Assembly (NCBI RefSeq): GCF_000317515.1
Contig: NC_019738.1
Span: 1,277,501 to 1,341,500 of the forward strand
DNA from: Allocoleopsis franciscana PCC 7113
Lineage (GTDB): Bacteria; Cyanobacteriota; Cyanobacteriia; Cyanobacteriales; Coleofasciculaceae
Direction: 5' to 3'
DNA length: 64,000 nucleotides
A model generated the notes under the pieces. It was not told the origin of the DNA. It saw only the letters and a list, made by a program, of their open reading frames with translations, and searched no databases. Position numbers and translations under genes: made by a program. Below, piece by piece: positions 29,925 through 39,112 of this stretch (its first letter is position 1; each line of letters begins with the position of its first letter).

Positions 29925-30824
29925 TTACGCAGTTACCTTCTTCTTCTGATGCTGCGTGCGATTCAAGCCGCTCAAGAACATCGGCACAAACTTCTCCATA
30001 AACGCCTGTGGATCGCGATTCCAAGCTCGCTGTGCTGCTGTAATTCGAGTCATCTGTAGCTCTGGAGCTATCAAGGTTTGGGGTAGGCGTTCCATTAAGT
30101 ATTGGGGACGCTCCCAAACTGGCATGGTGTTAGCAATTTCCAGGAGATGGTTCATCCGCCGCAGTTCGGCACCTGCCATAATATCCATGCCCGATTCAAA
30201 AGCGGCCTGTTCAATGGCAATATACTTGCGCTTTGCTTGTTCCACCTTTTCTCTGTGTTCTGGGCTTTTCTTGGCGATTTGGGCTAACCAACGGTTTCCC
30301 CAGCGCACATGACCGGCTTCTTCTGGGAAAATCTGCTCGATGGTTTCCCTGATTTTGATGTTTTCCTCAGTTTGCGGTGCTTCTTTCAACGCCTGAATGT
30401 GACCCGAAAAATACTCACAACCCCGCTTTTCGGTGACATTAATGGCTGCCAACGCTGCAATGATAGCGTCTTCCTTTTGATTTTCTTGCTGATATTTATC
30501 TTGGTCTAGGAGTCGCTCAAATTCGCCAATATATGACACTCCAGGCGGTGTGCCGATGTCTGCGCCCAACTCCACCAGCAGATCGGTTAACCACACAGCA
30601 TGACGCGCTTCGTCACACACATGATGAGACAAGTCGCGCACCAATTGCACCGGCTTACCATCGAGTTTTTCAATGACATCAGTGAGGTCTATGCAGCTAT
30701 GTTGCTCGTTGAATCGGTAGCGGTTGAGGGTGATCAGGTGAATTTCGCGATCGCGCACCACGTTTCTCATGATGTCACGCGCACTCATCGAATTGTTGAA
30801 TTTGCGGGGATAAGCAACTGTCAT
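29925..30824 (-). CDS. ferritin-like diiron-type protein
   Basis: 299 residues, mostly helical. Two ExxH iron-binding motifs are seen: DEARHAVW near residue 91 and EEAGHVRW near residue 171, plus a Glu-rich IDLTDVIEKLD region, as expected of a four-helix diiron protein. The N-terminus RDIMRNVVRDREIHLITLNRYRFNEQ recalls the cyanobacterial ferritin-like family. Substrate unknown; an oxygenase, tRNA-modifying MiaE-like or iron-handling role are all possible. Distinct tail after about residue 240. Confidence 0.75.
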   Translation of the reverse strand: MTVAYPRKFNNSMSARDIMRNVVRDREIHLITLNRYRFNEQHSCIDLTDVIEKLDGKPVQLVRDLSHHVCDEARHAVWLTDLLVELGADIGTPPGVSYIGEFERLLDQDKYQQENQKEDAIIAALAAINVTEKRGCEYFSGHIQALKEAPQTEENIKIRETIEQIFPEEAGHVRWGNRWLAQIAKKSPEHREKVEQAKRKYIAIEQAAFESGMDIMAGAELRRMNHLLEIANTMPVWERPQYLMERLPQTLIAPELQMTRITAAQRAWNRDPQAFMEKFVPMFLSGLNRTQHQKKKVTA

Positions 30825-31228
30825 CGGTTTATATGTTCTTTTGTAAAGCTATTTATCTAATCGTAACGTAATTTTTCGGAGATGGAGCCGTTTAGATTCA
30901 GCCCTAGGTAAGGTTTTTAACCCAATTTGATGCGCTAAAATAAGAGTGCTGAACCCTACAATTCTTACTCATTTTTAGCGCAAGGATTCAAGACCTGTTT
31001 TTTCTAAGAAAAAGGCTATTTTAGGGCTACTTAAGCGTCCTGCTCATCAATTCATTGCTGAGTCAGCTTTACAATCTGTTACTTAACACCCATGAATAAT
31101 TGTGAACGATGAACACAAAAAAACCACCCCTAAAGGTGGTTCATTGGGTCGTTTTTACCGACCGCTACCCAACTTCAAACTCAAGGATATGAAAGTTGGG
31201 CTTTGAGGGAATCAGCTAAAGCCTGAAA
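30825..31228. other. intergenic region between ferritin-like gene and glnA
   Basis: About 400 bases. Contains the promoter of the ferritin-like gene at its left end and the glnA terminator at 31115-31141. Nothing else supportable. Confidence 0.5.
31115..31141 (-). terminator. glnA terminator
   Basis: On the minus strand AACCACC, TTTAGG loop, GGTGGTT, then TTTTTT. Strong stem and T run, 88 bases past the glnA stop. Confidence 0.85.
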
Positions 31229-32650
31229 CTAGACATCGTAGTAAAGAGAAAACTCATAAGGATGAGGACGCAGCCGCATCGGGTTGACCTCATTATCGAG
31301 TTTGTAGCTGATCCAATTTTCAATGAAGTCTTCGGTGAACACACCAGTGCTGGTCAAGAACCCATGGTCTTTCTCCAAACTCTCTAACGCATCTTCCAAA
31401 GAACCTGGTGTGGAAGGAATCTTGCTCAATTCCTCAGGGCTGAGGTCGTAGATATCCACATCCAGGGGTTCGCCTGGGTCGATTTCATTCTTAATCCCAT
31501 CAATGCCAGCGCAAACCATCGCAGCAAAGGCGAGATAGGGATTGCAAGTCGCATCAGGGCAACGGAACTCTAAGCGCTTCGCCTTGGGATTTGTACCGGA
31601 CAAGGGAATCCGAATCGAAGCCGAACGGTTACCTTGAGAGTAAGCCAAGTTCACCGGCGCTTCAAACCCAGGCACCAAACGCTTGTAAGAGTTGGTCGTC
31701 GGGTTCGTTAAAGCCAACAGGGCTGGGGCGTGCTTGAGAATACCACCGATGTAATTCAACGCCATCTTGCTCAGGTTGGCGTAGCCATCACCCCAGAATA
31801 GGGGTTGCCCATCTTTCCAAATGGACTGGTGGGTGTGCATCCCGGAACCGTTATCGTTAAACAGCGGTTTGGGCATGAAGGTAACGGTTTTGCCATACTT
31901 CTTGGCAACGTTTTTGATGACATACTTATAAGTCATCAAATAATCAGCCGCTTCAACGAGGGTGGCAAAACGGAAACCTAACTCGTTTTGTCCGCCTGTC
32001 GCCACTTCATGGTGATGCTTTTCAATGGGTACGCCGCACTCTGCCATCGTCAGCAGCATTTCGGTACGCATATCTTGCATCGTATCCGTTGGGGCGACGG
32101 GGAAATAACCTTCCTTATAACGGGGCTTATATCCCAGGTTGCCACCCATTTCTTCCCGACCTGAATTCCAGCGTCCTTCGATGCTGTCTACGTAGTAGAA
32201 GGCTTTGCTCTCGGTTTGGTCAAAGCGCACATCATCAAAAACGAAGAATTCAGCTTCTGGGCCAATGAATACCGTATCTCCAAGCCCTGTTGACGAGAGG
32301 AAATCAATCGCTTTCTGAGCGATGGTGCGAGGGTCGCGGCTGTACCATTCCCCAGTGCGCGGCTCTTTAATGCTACAAATCATGCTCAGGGTTTTTTCTT
32401 GCATGAAGGGGTCGATCCAAGCTGTTTTTGGATCGGGCACCATGCACATGTCGGATTCGTTGATCGCTTTCCAACCCCGAATACTGGAACCGTCGAAGGG
32501 AACGCCGTCTGTGAAAGAACTCTCGTCGATTTGATTGTAGTAGAACGAGCAGTGCTGCCAGATCCCTGGCATGTCAATGAATTTCAGGTCAATGATCTTG
32601 ATGTCTTGGTCTTGAATCAGCTTTAAGACATCTTGTGGGGTTTCTGGCAT
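31229..32650 (-). CDS. glnA: glutamine synthetase type I
   Basis: Makes glutamine from glutamate, ammonium and ATP, the entry of nitrogen into cell metabolism. 473 residues, standard GSI length. Visible: beta-grasp [16 protein letters not shown] near residue 13, the catalytic [12 protein letters not shown] block near residue 210, [18 protein letters not shown] near residue 262, [23 protein letters not shown] near residue 316, RSASIRIPL and the C-terminal [17 protein letters not shown] in cyanobacteria is regulated by NtcA and by small inactivating factors rather than adenylylation (established knowledge). Driven by the promoter at 33107-33148. Confidence 0.98.
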   Translation of the reverse strand: MPETPQDVLKLIQDQDIKIIDLKFIDMPGIWQHCSFYYNQIDESSFTDGVPFDGSSIRGWKAINESDMCMVPDPKTAWIDPFMQEKTLSMICSIKEPRTGEWYSRDPRTIAQKAIDFLSSTGLGDTVFIGPEAEFFVFDDVRFDQTESKAFYYVDSIEGRWNSGREEMGGNLGYKPRYKEGYFPVAPTDTMQDMRTEMLLTMAECGVPIEKHHHEVATGGQNELGFRFATLVEAADYLMTYKYVIKNVAKKYGKTVTFMPKPLFNDNGSGMHTHQSIWKDGQPLFWGDGYANLSKMALNYIGGILKHAPALLALTNPTTNSYKRLVPGFEAPVNLAYSQGNRSASIRIPLSGTNPKAKRLEFRCPDATCNPYLAFAAMVCAGIDGIKNEIDPGEPLDVDIYDLSPEELSKIPSTPGSLEDALESLEKDHGFLTSTGVFTEDFIENWISYKLDNEVNPMRLRPHPYEFSLYYDV

Positions 32651-33046
32651 GAAAGACTCCTGTTGTGAGTTGGATTTTCGTTTAAAAAGGGCACAAATAA
32701 TTTAACGATATTGCTGGTTGGGGATTCGTTAGTCAAGTACTGTGTCACTCAAAATAGGGTTGATCAGGGAACGGTTGTTGGCGGCTTGACTTTTGAGACG
32801 ATTCCTCTACGGTTATCCAAGGAATAGAAAGTTATCCATCCATTCGTTGGTTGGTTTGACCTAACTGGATGTCCGGCTCTCTATTCGATTAGATAACGGA
32901 TGGTTGAGACTATTTCGGGTTTCTTCACTTCTCGAATTCAGAATTACTGAATGCACCCTAATTAACCGGGGGATAGCCCTGTTAATTTTGCATTTATATA
33001 GCATCCTTGTTTCCCTCCCCTAGCTTTTGACAGGGGGTGGTTGGAG

Positions 33047-33067
33047 CATTCATCATTCATCATTCAT
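33047..33067. repeat. three exact tandem CATTCAT heptamers
   Basis: Three consecutive perfect copies inside the glnA leader. Confidence 0.7.
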
Positions 33068-33106
33068 CGTTCCCCCTTGACTCTCTCTCTCCAATGCACC
33101 TGACTC

Positions 33107-33148
33107 ATCCTAGGGAGAGAGTGTAGGAGCTTTTGTATCCTACACTAC
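33107..33148 (-). promoter_or_regulatory. NtcA-activated promoter of glnA
   Basis: On the minus strand GTAgtgtaggaTAC (33148-33135) matches the NtcA consensus GTAN8TAC. It is followed by exactly 22 bases and the -10 element TAGGAT (33112-33107), matching TAN3T. That is the canonical NtcA class II arrangement, and it reads toward glnA. No such -10 spacing is present in the other direction. Confidence 0.8.
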
Positions 33149-33273
33149 AGAATCTCTAGTGCGAGTTCTGCGTGTTCCCAGAAAAGTTAAAAAATGTAGC
33201 AAAATTAACCAAAAATCGTAGAATTCATTAGGCTAAAAATAATGCTGTATCAAAAGCTACATTTTTAGGACGT

Positions 33274-33594
33274 ATGAACTTTTACTTTAATACTCAAAAT
33301 TTTGAACAGGAAGAGGAACTCCGATACCAACCCGGACAGCGGGTAGAGTTAAAAGCTCGCCCTGGAATGGTGGATGTGATTGCTGAATATGACCCCATGA
33401 TGGTACCACCCATCTGGTTAGCCAACGATCCAAAACCCCGATATCCCCATGAATTAAATGTGCTGGCTAAACCTGTTATAGGCAGTGCTTGGTTAAGAGC
33501 CTCTCGACGTAGTCAGCAAAAGCCCCTAGCAAAAGCCCCTCGCTGTCACTTAACCCCTACCGGTCGGGTGCGTTGTGCCAGCGCTCACGGCTAG
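33274..33594 (+). CDS. small protein, unknown function
   Basis: 106 residues, no signal peptide or membrane segment. N-terminal EQEEELRYQPGQRVELKARPGMVDVIAEYDP is beta-like, and the C-terminus is basic (SRRSQQKPLAKAPRCH). AGGA lies near the ATG. No family recognised. Divergent from glnA, so it could share the NtcA region, but the box spacing favours glnA only. Confidence 0.55.
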   Translation: MNFYFNTQNFEQEEELRYQPGQRVELKARPGMVDVIAEYDPMMVPPIWLANDPKPRYPHELNVLAKPVIGSAWLRASRRSQQKPLAKAPRCHLTPTGRVRCASAHG

Positions 33595-33752
33595 GACAAG
33601 CCCTACTTCCTAAAAAGTTGCTTTGTATTTGATGCATTTGCGGGTCAAGCCTGTGTGATGATTAATAAATGCAGGACTTACGCGATTGAAAAGGGTGTGT
33701 AAGTCCTATAAATCTATAAATATAAGCAGATTGTTGTTGGGAGAATAATTTA

Positions 33753-34262
33753 ATGCGGGATGCAGTCACAAGCCTAATTAGGAGGTATGACGGCACAGGT
33801 CGTTACCTGGATCGGAATGCGATTGATTCACTCAAGTCCTATTTTGAAACCGGTACGGGACGGATTGCGGCAGCAGCGGTGATTAATGGCAATGCGGCAG
33901 CCATTGTCAAACAGGCCGGCTCACAGTTATTTGATGAATTGCCCGAACTGATCCGTCCTGGTGGAAATGCCTATACGACTCGTCGCTATGCGGCTTGTCT
34001 CCGAGACATGGACTATTACTTGCGCTATGCCAGTTATGCCTTAGTGGCGGGTGACATGAATGTGTTAGATGAGCGGGTACTGCAAGGGTTGCGGGAAACC
34101 TACAACTCTTTGGGAGTGCCCATTGCTCCCACCGTTCGTGGTGTTCAGATCATGAAAGACATTGTTAAGGACATGGCAGCGGAAGCTGGGGTGCAAAATA
34201 CTGGGTTTATCGATCAGCCGTTTGACCACCTGACTCGCGAGTTGAGCGAACAGGACCTCTAG
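33753..34262 (+). CDS. apcF: allophycocyanin beta-18-type subunit ApcF
   Basis: Phycobilisome core subunit. In known cyanobacteria ApcF pairs with the ApcE chromophore domain in the terminal emitter that passes energy to photosystem II. 169 residues, matching ApcF and longer than ApcB. MRDAVTSLIRRYDGTGRYLDRNAIDSLKSYF and CLRDMDYYLRYASYAL (chromophore Cys about residue 81) fit the ApcF subfamily, as does the C-terminus DHLTRELSEQDL. Single gene, own terminator. Confidence 0.93.
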   Translation: MRDAVTSLIRRYDGTGRYLDRNAIDSLKSYFETGTGRIAAAAVINGNAAAIVKQAGSQLFDELPELIRPGGNAYTTRRYAACLRDMDYYLRYASYALVAGDMNVLDERVLQGLRETYNSLGVPIAPTVRGVQIMKDIVKDMAAEAGVQNTGFIDQPFDHLTRELSEQDL

Positions 34263-34296
34263 GCTTTACATAACAAAAACACGGACAAAACAAGAC

Positions 34297-34341
34297 AAGC
34301 GATCGCGACTTGAAGCAATCAAGAGCGATCGCTTAATTTTT
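34297..34341 (+). terminator. apcF terminator built from two HIP1 octamers
   Basis: AAGCGATCGC and GCGATCGCTT form a perfect 10-bp stem, each arm containing GCGATCGC, with an inner CTTGA/TCAAG stem and a following AATTTTT. Located 34 bases after the apcF stop. Confidence 0.85.
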
Positions 34342-34435
34342 GGGGATTTTATACTTCAGGTAAAGGCTGAGTTAACCCCTTTGTGCATAAGTTCTCCCCA
34401 CTCAGAGATAGATGAAATCGATGAGATGAAAGCGG

Positions 34436-34675
34436 TTAAGCGAGGACGGAGAAGATGCGATCGCTTCTTATGACCGGGCGATTGAGCTCAATTCTAAAAT
34501 TGAAAAAGTTTGGTTTAATCGGGGAATTGCCCTGGCAAATTTGAAACGGTATCAGGATGCGATCGCATCTTTTAACGAAGCTTTGCGAATTAACCCCAAT
34601 AATGCTAAAGCGAGAGAGAATCGCGATCTATTGCAGCAACAGGTTGGACAACACTCAGAATCTGAGGTCGTTTAA
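34436..34675 (+). pseudogene. TPR protein C-terminal remnant
   Basis: About 79 codons in one open frame, without a start and preceded by a stop, encode TPR units: GEDAIASYDRAIELN, then VWFNRGIALANLKRYQDAIASFNEALRINPNNAKARENR and a polar tail to TAA. The unit spacing matches cyanobacterial TPR proteins. The N-terminal part is missing, so this is likely a truncated gene copy. Confidence 0.7.
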
Positions 34676-34732
34676 TAGTTTTCGCTGCTGACAGCTTTAG
34701 CTAACCTCATAGCAATTCATTAAGTTGTCAAC

Positions 34733-36055
34733 CTATTTAATTTTCAACCAATCTTTAATTTCTTGAACCAGCCAATCGCGTTCTAATTCCGCTAGAGGTG
34801 GAGCAATGGCACCAAACTTGTATTCTTGCACACCTGCTTGAAGCACAACTGTTGCCAGGGGATTACCATTAATGGTTATTGATTCATCACTTTTGCGAAC
34901 ACGATGAATGGCTGACGTTTTTCCCTGGATTTGTCGATAGCATATACCCAATAATTTCCACTTCATTACAAAGGAATCACGGTAGAGGCGGATGTCAACT
35001 TCCCCGAAAGCTGGCAATAACACCATACCCAGTGGTAATAAACCAGCTATCCAAAATAGCAATACAATTGGATTGAAACTCAACAATCCTATCGGGAAAG
35101 TTCCACCGTACCACACGAGTACCCAAAATAGTAAGAAAGTGTCTGACGCTTTAATTCCTCGCCCTGGAATTTTTAGATCAAGCTGAGAGGGAGATTTTTT
35201 ACATGAGATGCGGCTCCCGTAGGGTTGGTGGACGGGGAGAAAAGAATTAGGAATACGGCGACTGTTGAGAGCTTCTAAGGCTTGGTGAGCTGTAGTAAAT
35301 CGTTGCTCAACATCGGGTTCTGTTAGCCCTTCAATCCAGCGCACAAAATCAAGTTTGAGGCTTACTTTATCGCTAAACTGAATCCGCATATTTCGCTGTG
35401 GGAGATCGGCAGGCGGAGTTCCTGTGAGGAGATGAATTAAGGTTGCTCCCAAGGCATAAAGATCAGAGGCAGGAACAGATCGACCTCCGAACTGTTCCAT
35501 TGGGGCATAGCCATAAGTGCCAACGACTGTAAATGTCGCTCCCTCAACGGCGGCTCGGTCTTGTACGGCTCCAAAATCCACCAAATAAATCTTTTCATCC
35601 TCTCCCAAAATTAAGTTGCTGGGTTTGATGTCGCGGTGAAGGACAGCGGGACTAAGTTGGTGCAGATAAATCAAAATTTGCAATACATCCGTGGCAATTT
35701 TACGCACCTCTTGCTCAGAAAATTTTCGCCCCTGAGTCAACAATTCTTTGAGGGAAGAACCGGGAATATAATTTTGGACTAACCCAAACCAAAGAATGCG
35801 GTCATCGATCGAAAAATAATCGCGGTACTTGGGAATTTGAGGATGGTTAAGTTGCTTTAAAACATGGGCTTCTCGCTCAAACAGTTTGAGGTTATCCCAC
35901 TGTACCTGGTCACCAAATGCCAGGAGCTTGACAATGACTGGCTCAGGGGGTTGTTGCGCTAAATCGCCGGCTAACCAAGTCTGACGACCGGCATTCTGTC
36001 CTAATTGCTGTTTGAGTTGATAGCGATCGCGCAGTACCTGTCCTACTTGTAGCAT
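34733..36055 (-). CDS. Ser/Thr protein kinase with C-terminal membrane domain
   Basis: 440 residues from the ATG at 36055; a further 29 codons upstream lack resemblance to the family, so that start is preferred. Kinase domain about 1-265: Gly loop LGQNAGRQTW (degenerate), Lys in VIVKLL, catalytic HRDIKPSNLIL, DFGAVQD metal site and a proline-rich APMEQFGG activation end. Then a linker and two or three membrane helices (about 310-370), ending in a PH-like basic-hydrophobic tail. The reduced glycine loop is common in cyanobacterial kinases. Substrate unknown. Confidence 0.9.
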   Translation of the reverse strand: MLQVGQVLRDRYQLKQQLGQNAGRQTWLAGDLAQQPPEPVIVKLLAFGDQVQWDNLKLFEREAHVLKQLNHPQIPKYRDYFSIDDRILWFGLVQNYIPGSSLKELLTQGRKFSEQEVRKIATDVLQILIYLHQLSPAVLHRDIKPSNLILGEDEKIYLVDFGAVQDRAAVEGATFTVVGTYGYAPMEQFGGRSVPASDLYALGATLIHLLTGTPPADLPQRNMRIQFSDKVSLKLDFVRWIEGLTEPDVEQRFTTAHQALEALNSRRIPNSFLPVHQPYGSRISCKKSPSQLDLKIPGRGIKASDTFLLFWVLVWYGGTFPIGLLSFNPIVLLFWIAGLLPLGMVLLPAFGEVDIRLYRDSFVMKWKLLGICYRQIQGKTSAIHRVRKSDESITINGNPLATVVLQAGVQEYKFGAIAPPLAELERDWLVQEIKDWLKIK

Positions 36056-36118
36056 CTTGGAGCTACTCCAGCGAAAAGTTAAAAGGATAAGCTGTTGTGC
36101 CTGTAACTTGCATGACTC

Positions 36119-36145
36119 GGACAGGCAGGATGCCCATCCCACAAG
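36119..36145. repeat. dispersed palindrome, copy B
   Basis: GGACAGGCAGGATGCCCATCCCACAAG-type element, reverse complement similar to copy C at 42458-42486. Located upstream of the kinase gene. Confidence 0.6.
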
Positions 36146-36236
36146 AACTCTCTACTCTTGAAATCTGCAATTGAGATGATTGTTATCTTAACACTGGAAG
36201 TATAGACGTTCCTGAATGCAGCTACATCATTGGTGT

Positions 36237-36662
36237 TCAGTTTTGCGGGTGTCTTAGGCGATCGCGTTTTTTGGTTTGATCAATGGGTATTGTATCTATT
36301 GGTGATTTTGTAGAAATAGCATCTTGACATTTTGCCCTAATTCTTGTCAGGAATGGGAGAATAGAATCGGCGTATTGTTGTTGATGTTTGCCGTGGTCAA
36401 ATTCAACGGCATTCCATACCTGTTGTAGCTGTTCTTGAGTCAAGCATTTTTGGAGTTGACAGGCAACGGCATTTTTCCACTGTTCAATCTGGCGATAGCT
36501 GATAAATTGTCCTCCTTTGTCGAGGCGGTGGACAAATACGACATAGAGCCAGGATTCGATTTTTACGATTAGTGAAGATGGGATTTTCAATAATTTGGCA
36601 ATTTGATGTTTGGTGATGCGGAATTTTTGGGCGGGGTTGATGCGACGAAATAAGGTTGTCAT
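36237..36662 (-). CDS. unknown protein, possibly helix-turn-helix
   Basis: 141 residues, basic. KFRITKHQIAKLLKIPSSLIVKIE near residue 13 looks like a helix-turn-helix. The rest (YRQIEQWKNAVACQLQKCLTQEQLQQVW) is helical. C-terminus Lys/Arg rich. Follows the 166-residue gene on the same strand after 176 bases. No family recognised. Confidence 0.6.
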   Translation of the reverse strand: MTTLFRRINPAQKFRITKHQIAKLLKIPSSLIVKIESWLYVVFVHRLDKGGQFISYRQIEQWKNAVACQLQKCLTQEQLQQVWNAVEFDHGKHQQQYADSILPFLTRIRAKCQDAISTKSPIDTIPIDQTKKRDRLRHPQN

Positions 36663-36783
36663 AGTTGTTTAATTCTGTGTTTAATATAGCCCTTCTCGAT
36701 GGGATGAGATACAGTCTGACCTCTCTCCAAACTCCTCACTAAAGCTCCGGTCTCCTACAAGGAGAGAGGCTTTGATTCTTGCT

Positions 36784-36806
36784 CCCTCCCCTTAGTAAGG
36801 GGAGGG
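36784..36806. repeat. perfect 11-bp palindrome CCCTCCCCTTA/TAAGGGGAGGG
   Basis: Two perfect 11-base arms separated by one G, followed by GGGGAGGGG-like sequence. Resembles dispersed palindromic repeats of cyanobacterial genomes. Confidence 0.6.
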
Positions 36807-36838
36807 CTGGGGAGGGGTCTAGCTTTTGGGCAAAAGGC

Positions 36839-37333
36839 TTAATCTTCTTGTTGGTAAGTTGCTTGTTGCAGTTGTTCGCTGGGAACATCAAAGAGAACTT
36901 CAAATTTAACAGTAGGGATGAAGCGGTTGAGAAAGCGTCGATGATCTTCTGCGTCTTGACGATTGAAAAACCGGGCTACTGTATACCGTCGAGCATTGGG
37001 TAGGTGTCGGATAATTGCCCAAGGACGGGAGTAATCTTCAATTTGTGAATTACGTTCTTGGGGAGTTTTTAGGACTTCTCCCCTGATGTTGGTTAAGGTG
37101 CGCTCAATCAGTTGCCAAAGCTGTTGCCGTTCTGGGCTGGTATTGTTGGGTATCAATGTCCAATCGCTGATGGGTGCTGGTGCGAATGTGAGAATGTAAT
37201 CGTCCTGACCCTCTCGGCATAGTTTCCAGGATAAACGTCGGGTCTGTTTTTGGCATTTGTATCCCTGTTGGCGCATGGTTGCACAGATTCTGTCGCCCTC
37301 TGTTTGAAGGCGAAGCCAGTCGGAGTGTTTCAT
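36839..37333 (-). CDS. unknown 164-residue protein, probable third gene of an interrupted operon
   Basis: 164 residues from the ATG at 37333 (a TTG at 37339 also exists). Basic and polar; contains WKLCREGQDDYILTF, the IRHLPNARRYTVARFFNRQDAEDHRRFLNRF block, and an acidic end. No family recognised. Upstream, the insertion sequence begins 49 bases away at 37382. Removing it puts the TOPRIM-like gene's stop only 22 bases upstream, so it was probably cotranscribed with the AAA/TOPRIM pair. Confidence 0.6.
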   Translation of the reverse strand: MKHSDWLRLQTEGDRICATMRQQGYKCQKQTRRLSWKLCREGQDDYILTFAPAPISDWTLIPNNTSPERQQLWQLIERTLTNIRGEVLKTPQERNSQIEDYSRPWAIIRHLPNARRYTVARFFNRQDAEDHRRFLNRFIPTVKFEVLFDVPSEQLQQATYQQED

Positions 37334-37381
37334 TGTCAAAATCTGGGTAGTGTCTTCAAAAAGGGCGATCGCTTATTCGAT

Positions 37382-37410
37382 CCCACATTCCGCCCTTTGA
37401 CTGTCACAAG
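37382..37410. repeat. left terminal inverted repeat of the insertion sequence
   Basis: 29 bases, perfectly complementary to the right end at 39134-39162. Confidence 0.9.
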
Positions 37411-37537
37411 TAGATAATTTAGTGGAGGCAATCGAGGCAAACGCAACGTAAGTGGAGTTAAAGATAGCCTAGCCAGCTTTTTGGCCGAAACAGGATAATT
37501 GAACGGGAGTGGAAGGGCTAAGTCTTGGGGAGGGGGT

Positions 37538-38884
37538 GTGAAAGCAGCAGAAATGCAGGTAATGAACCTCGACCACTTGGGTCTGGTGGCAGGTATTATT
37601 GACGAAATCGGGCTGGTGGAACAAATAGACCTGCGGTTGGGGCAAGACAGCCGAGAAAAAGTCAGTGCAGGTCTTGTGGTCAAAGCAATGATTCTCAACG
37701 GACTGGGCTTTGTGTCAGCCCCACTGTACTTATTTAGTCGATTTTTTGAAGGGAAAGCTACAGAACACCTGATTGGAACCGGAGTCAAGCCAGAACATCT
37801 CAATGATGACCGCCTGGGACGAGTGCTTGATGAACTGTTCCTGGCAGGACTAACCCGTTGCTTCGTCAGCATTGCCATGAAAGCTATCGCCAAGTTTGGA
37901 GTGAGTATTGAGACAGCGCACTTAGACTCGACCTCATTTCATCTGCATGGCGAGTATGAAACAGCCAATGACGAAGTGGTAGTCACTCAAAAGACAGAAG
38001 ATGGCACAAGAGTAGAAATTGAGGTAGCGCCGAAAGCGATTCACCTAACGTATGGATATTCTCGTGACCATAGAAGTGACCTCAAACAATTCGTGATGAA
38101 TCTGATATGTGGTGGAGAGGGTGGTATACCGTTATTTTTAGAGATGGCAGATGGCAATCAAGACGACAAGACAAAGTTTGCCCATCTGTTTGAGGAGTTT
38201 CAGAAACAGTGGACTTTTGAGGGAATACACATAGCAGATAGTGCTTTGTACACTGCCGACAACCTCAAGCGGATGAAGCAGTTGAAATATCACACCCTAG
38301 AAGCAGTAGAAATCATTGAGCAAGACCATTACTCCCAACCGGGAAGACCAGCAAAGCAAACTCGACCCACTCACAAAACCTATCACATTCAAGCCACATT
38401 GGTAGTCAATGAAACTGTCCTAGAACAACAAAGACAGCAAGCGGGACGATTCATTCTCGCCACCAATGTCCTAGACAAGGAACAATTGAATAATGATGCA
38501 GTCCTGAGTGAGTACAAAGAGCAGCAGAGTACGGAACGGGGCTTTAGCTTTCTCAAAGACCCTCTGTTTTTTGCTGATAGTGTTTTCCTGAAAGACCCAG
38601 GTCGCATTGCTGCTGTAGGGATGGTTATGGGATTGTGTCTGTTGGTCTACAACTTGGGACAGGCAGCTTTACGTCAAGCCTTAGTTCAAGCTGATGAAAG
38701 CCTCCCTAATCAATTAAAAAAGCCGACTCAGCGTCCCACCCTCCGCTGGATATTTCAGTGTTTCCAAGCGGTGCATTTGTTAGTGATTGATGGGGTTGAG
38801 CAAATTGCCAATCTTACCGATGAACGCTTAAAGATTTTGCGCTTTTTCTCTCAAGCTTGCCGGGACTACTATCTATTGTGCTGA
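37538..38884 (+). CDS. IS1634 family transposase
   Basis: About 448 residues from the GTG at 37538, chosen because GGGAGGGG lies just before; an ATG at 37553 and a TTG at 37499 are alternatives. DNA-cleaving DDE transposase: NLDHLGLVAGIIDEIGLVEQID N-terminal DUF4277-like region, first Asp in HLDSTSFHLHGEY, second Asp in HIADSALYTADN and Glu in STERGFSFLKDPLFF. Complete and apparently intact, so the element may be active. Confidence 0.9.
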   Translation: MKAAEMQVMNLDHLGLVAGIIDEIGLVEQIDLRLGQDSREKVSAGLVVKAMILNGLGFVSAPLYLFSRFFEGKATEHLIGTGVKPEHLNDDRLGRVLDELFLAGLTRCFVSIAMKAIAKFGVSIETAHLDSTSFHLHGEYETANDEVVVTQKTEDGTRVEIEVAPKAIHLTYGYSRDHRSDLKQFVMNLICGGEGGIPLFLEMADGNQDDKTKFAHLFEEFQKQWTFEGIHIADSALYTADNLKRMKQLKYHTLEAVEIIEQDHYSQPGRPAKQTRPTHKTYHIQATLVVNETVLEQQRQQAGRFILATNVLDKEQLNNDAVLSEYKEQQSTERGFSFLKDPLFFADSVFLKDPGRIAAVGMVMGLCLLVYNLGQAALRQALVQADESLPNQLKKPTQRPTLRWIFQCFQAVHLLVIDGVEQIANLTDERLKILRFFSQACRDYYLLC

Positions 38885-39112
38885 GTTCTTCAAGTCATTG
38901 AAATACTTCAACAATTATTTCAGCAAAGTGATGCGTAGACGAGCTTTTAGTTAACGCATCAGGCTTTTCCTGATAGGAAACAGTTCACTTTATGTTGCCA
39001 GTTACTTGACTTTTATTGCTACTTGCTGCTTTTTGAGAACAAGCACCCGAAAAAAGTTAGCATCTCTCATCTCTAGAACGTTTCACTCGATTGAACTGGC
39101 CTGTGTTAGCCT

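Larger units (their letters stand above)
32651..33273. other. long glnA leader and promoter region
   Basis: About 620 bases. The NtcA box and -10 at 33107-33148 put the glnA transcript start near 33100, implying a leader of about 450 bases. The stretch includes three CATTCAT heptamers. I see no clear riboswitch fold. The right end also carries the promoter of the small plus-strand gene at 33274. Confidence 0.6.

Noticed and set aside
29925-30824. Bacterioferritin or MiaE assignment
   Set aside because: Two ExxH motifs support a diiron fold, but spacing and flanking sequence do not allow a specific name.
32651-33100. glutamine riboswitch in the glnA leader
   Set aside because: I searched by eye for the conserved core of the glnA motif and did not find it; the leader has only weak stems.
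36119-36145. Palindrome as terminator of a gene
   Set aside because: It lies just upstream of the kinase start on that gene's coding strand, and related copies elsewhere suggest a dispersed repeat.
37336-37893. 185-residue minus-strand frame opposite the transposase
   Set aside because: Low-complexity Ser/Pro/Arg sequence antisense to the transposase and crossing the left inverted repeat.
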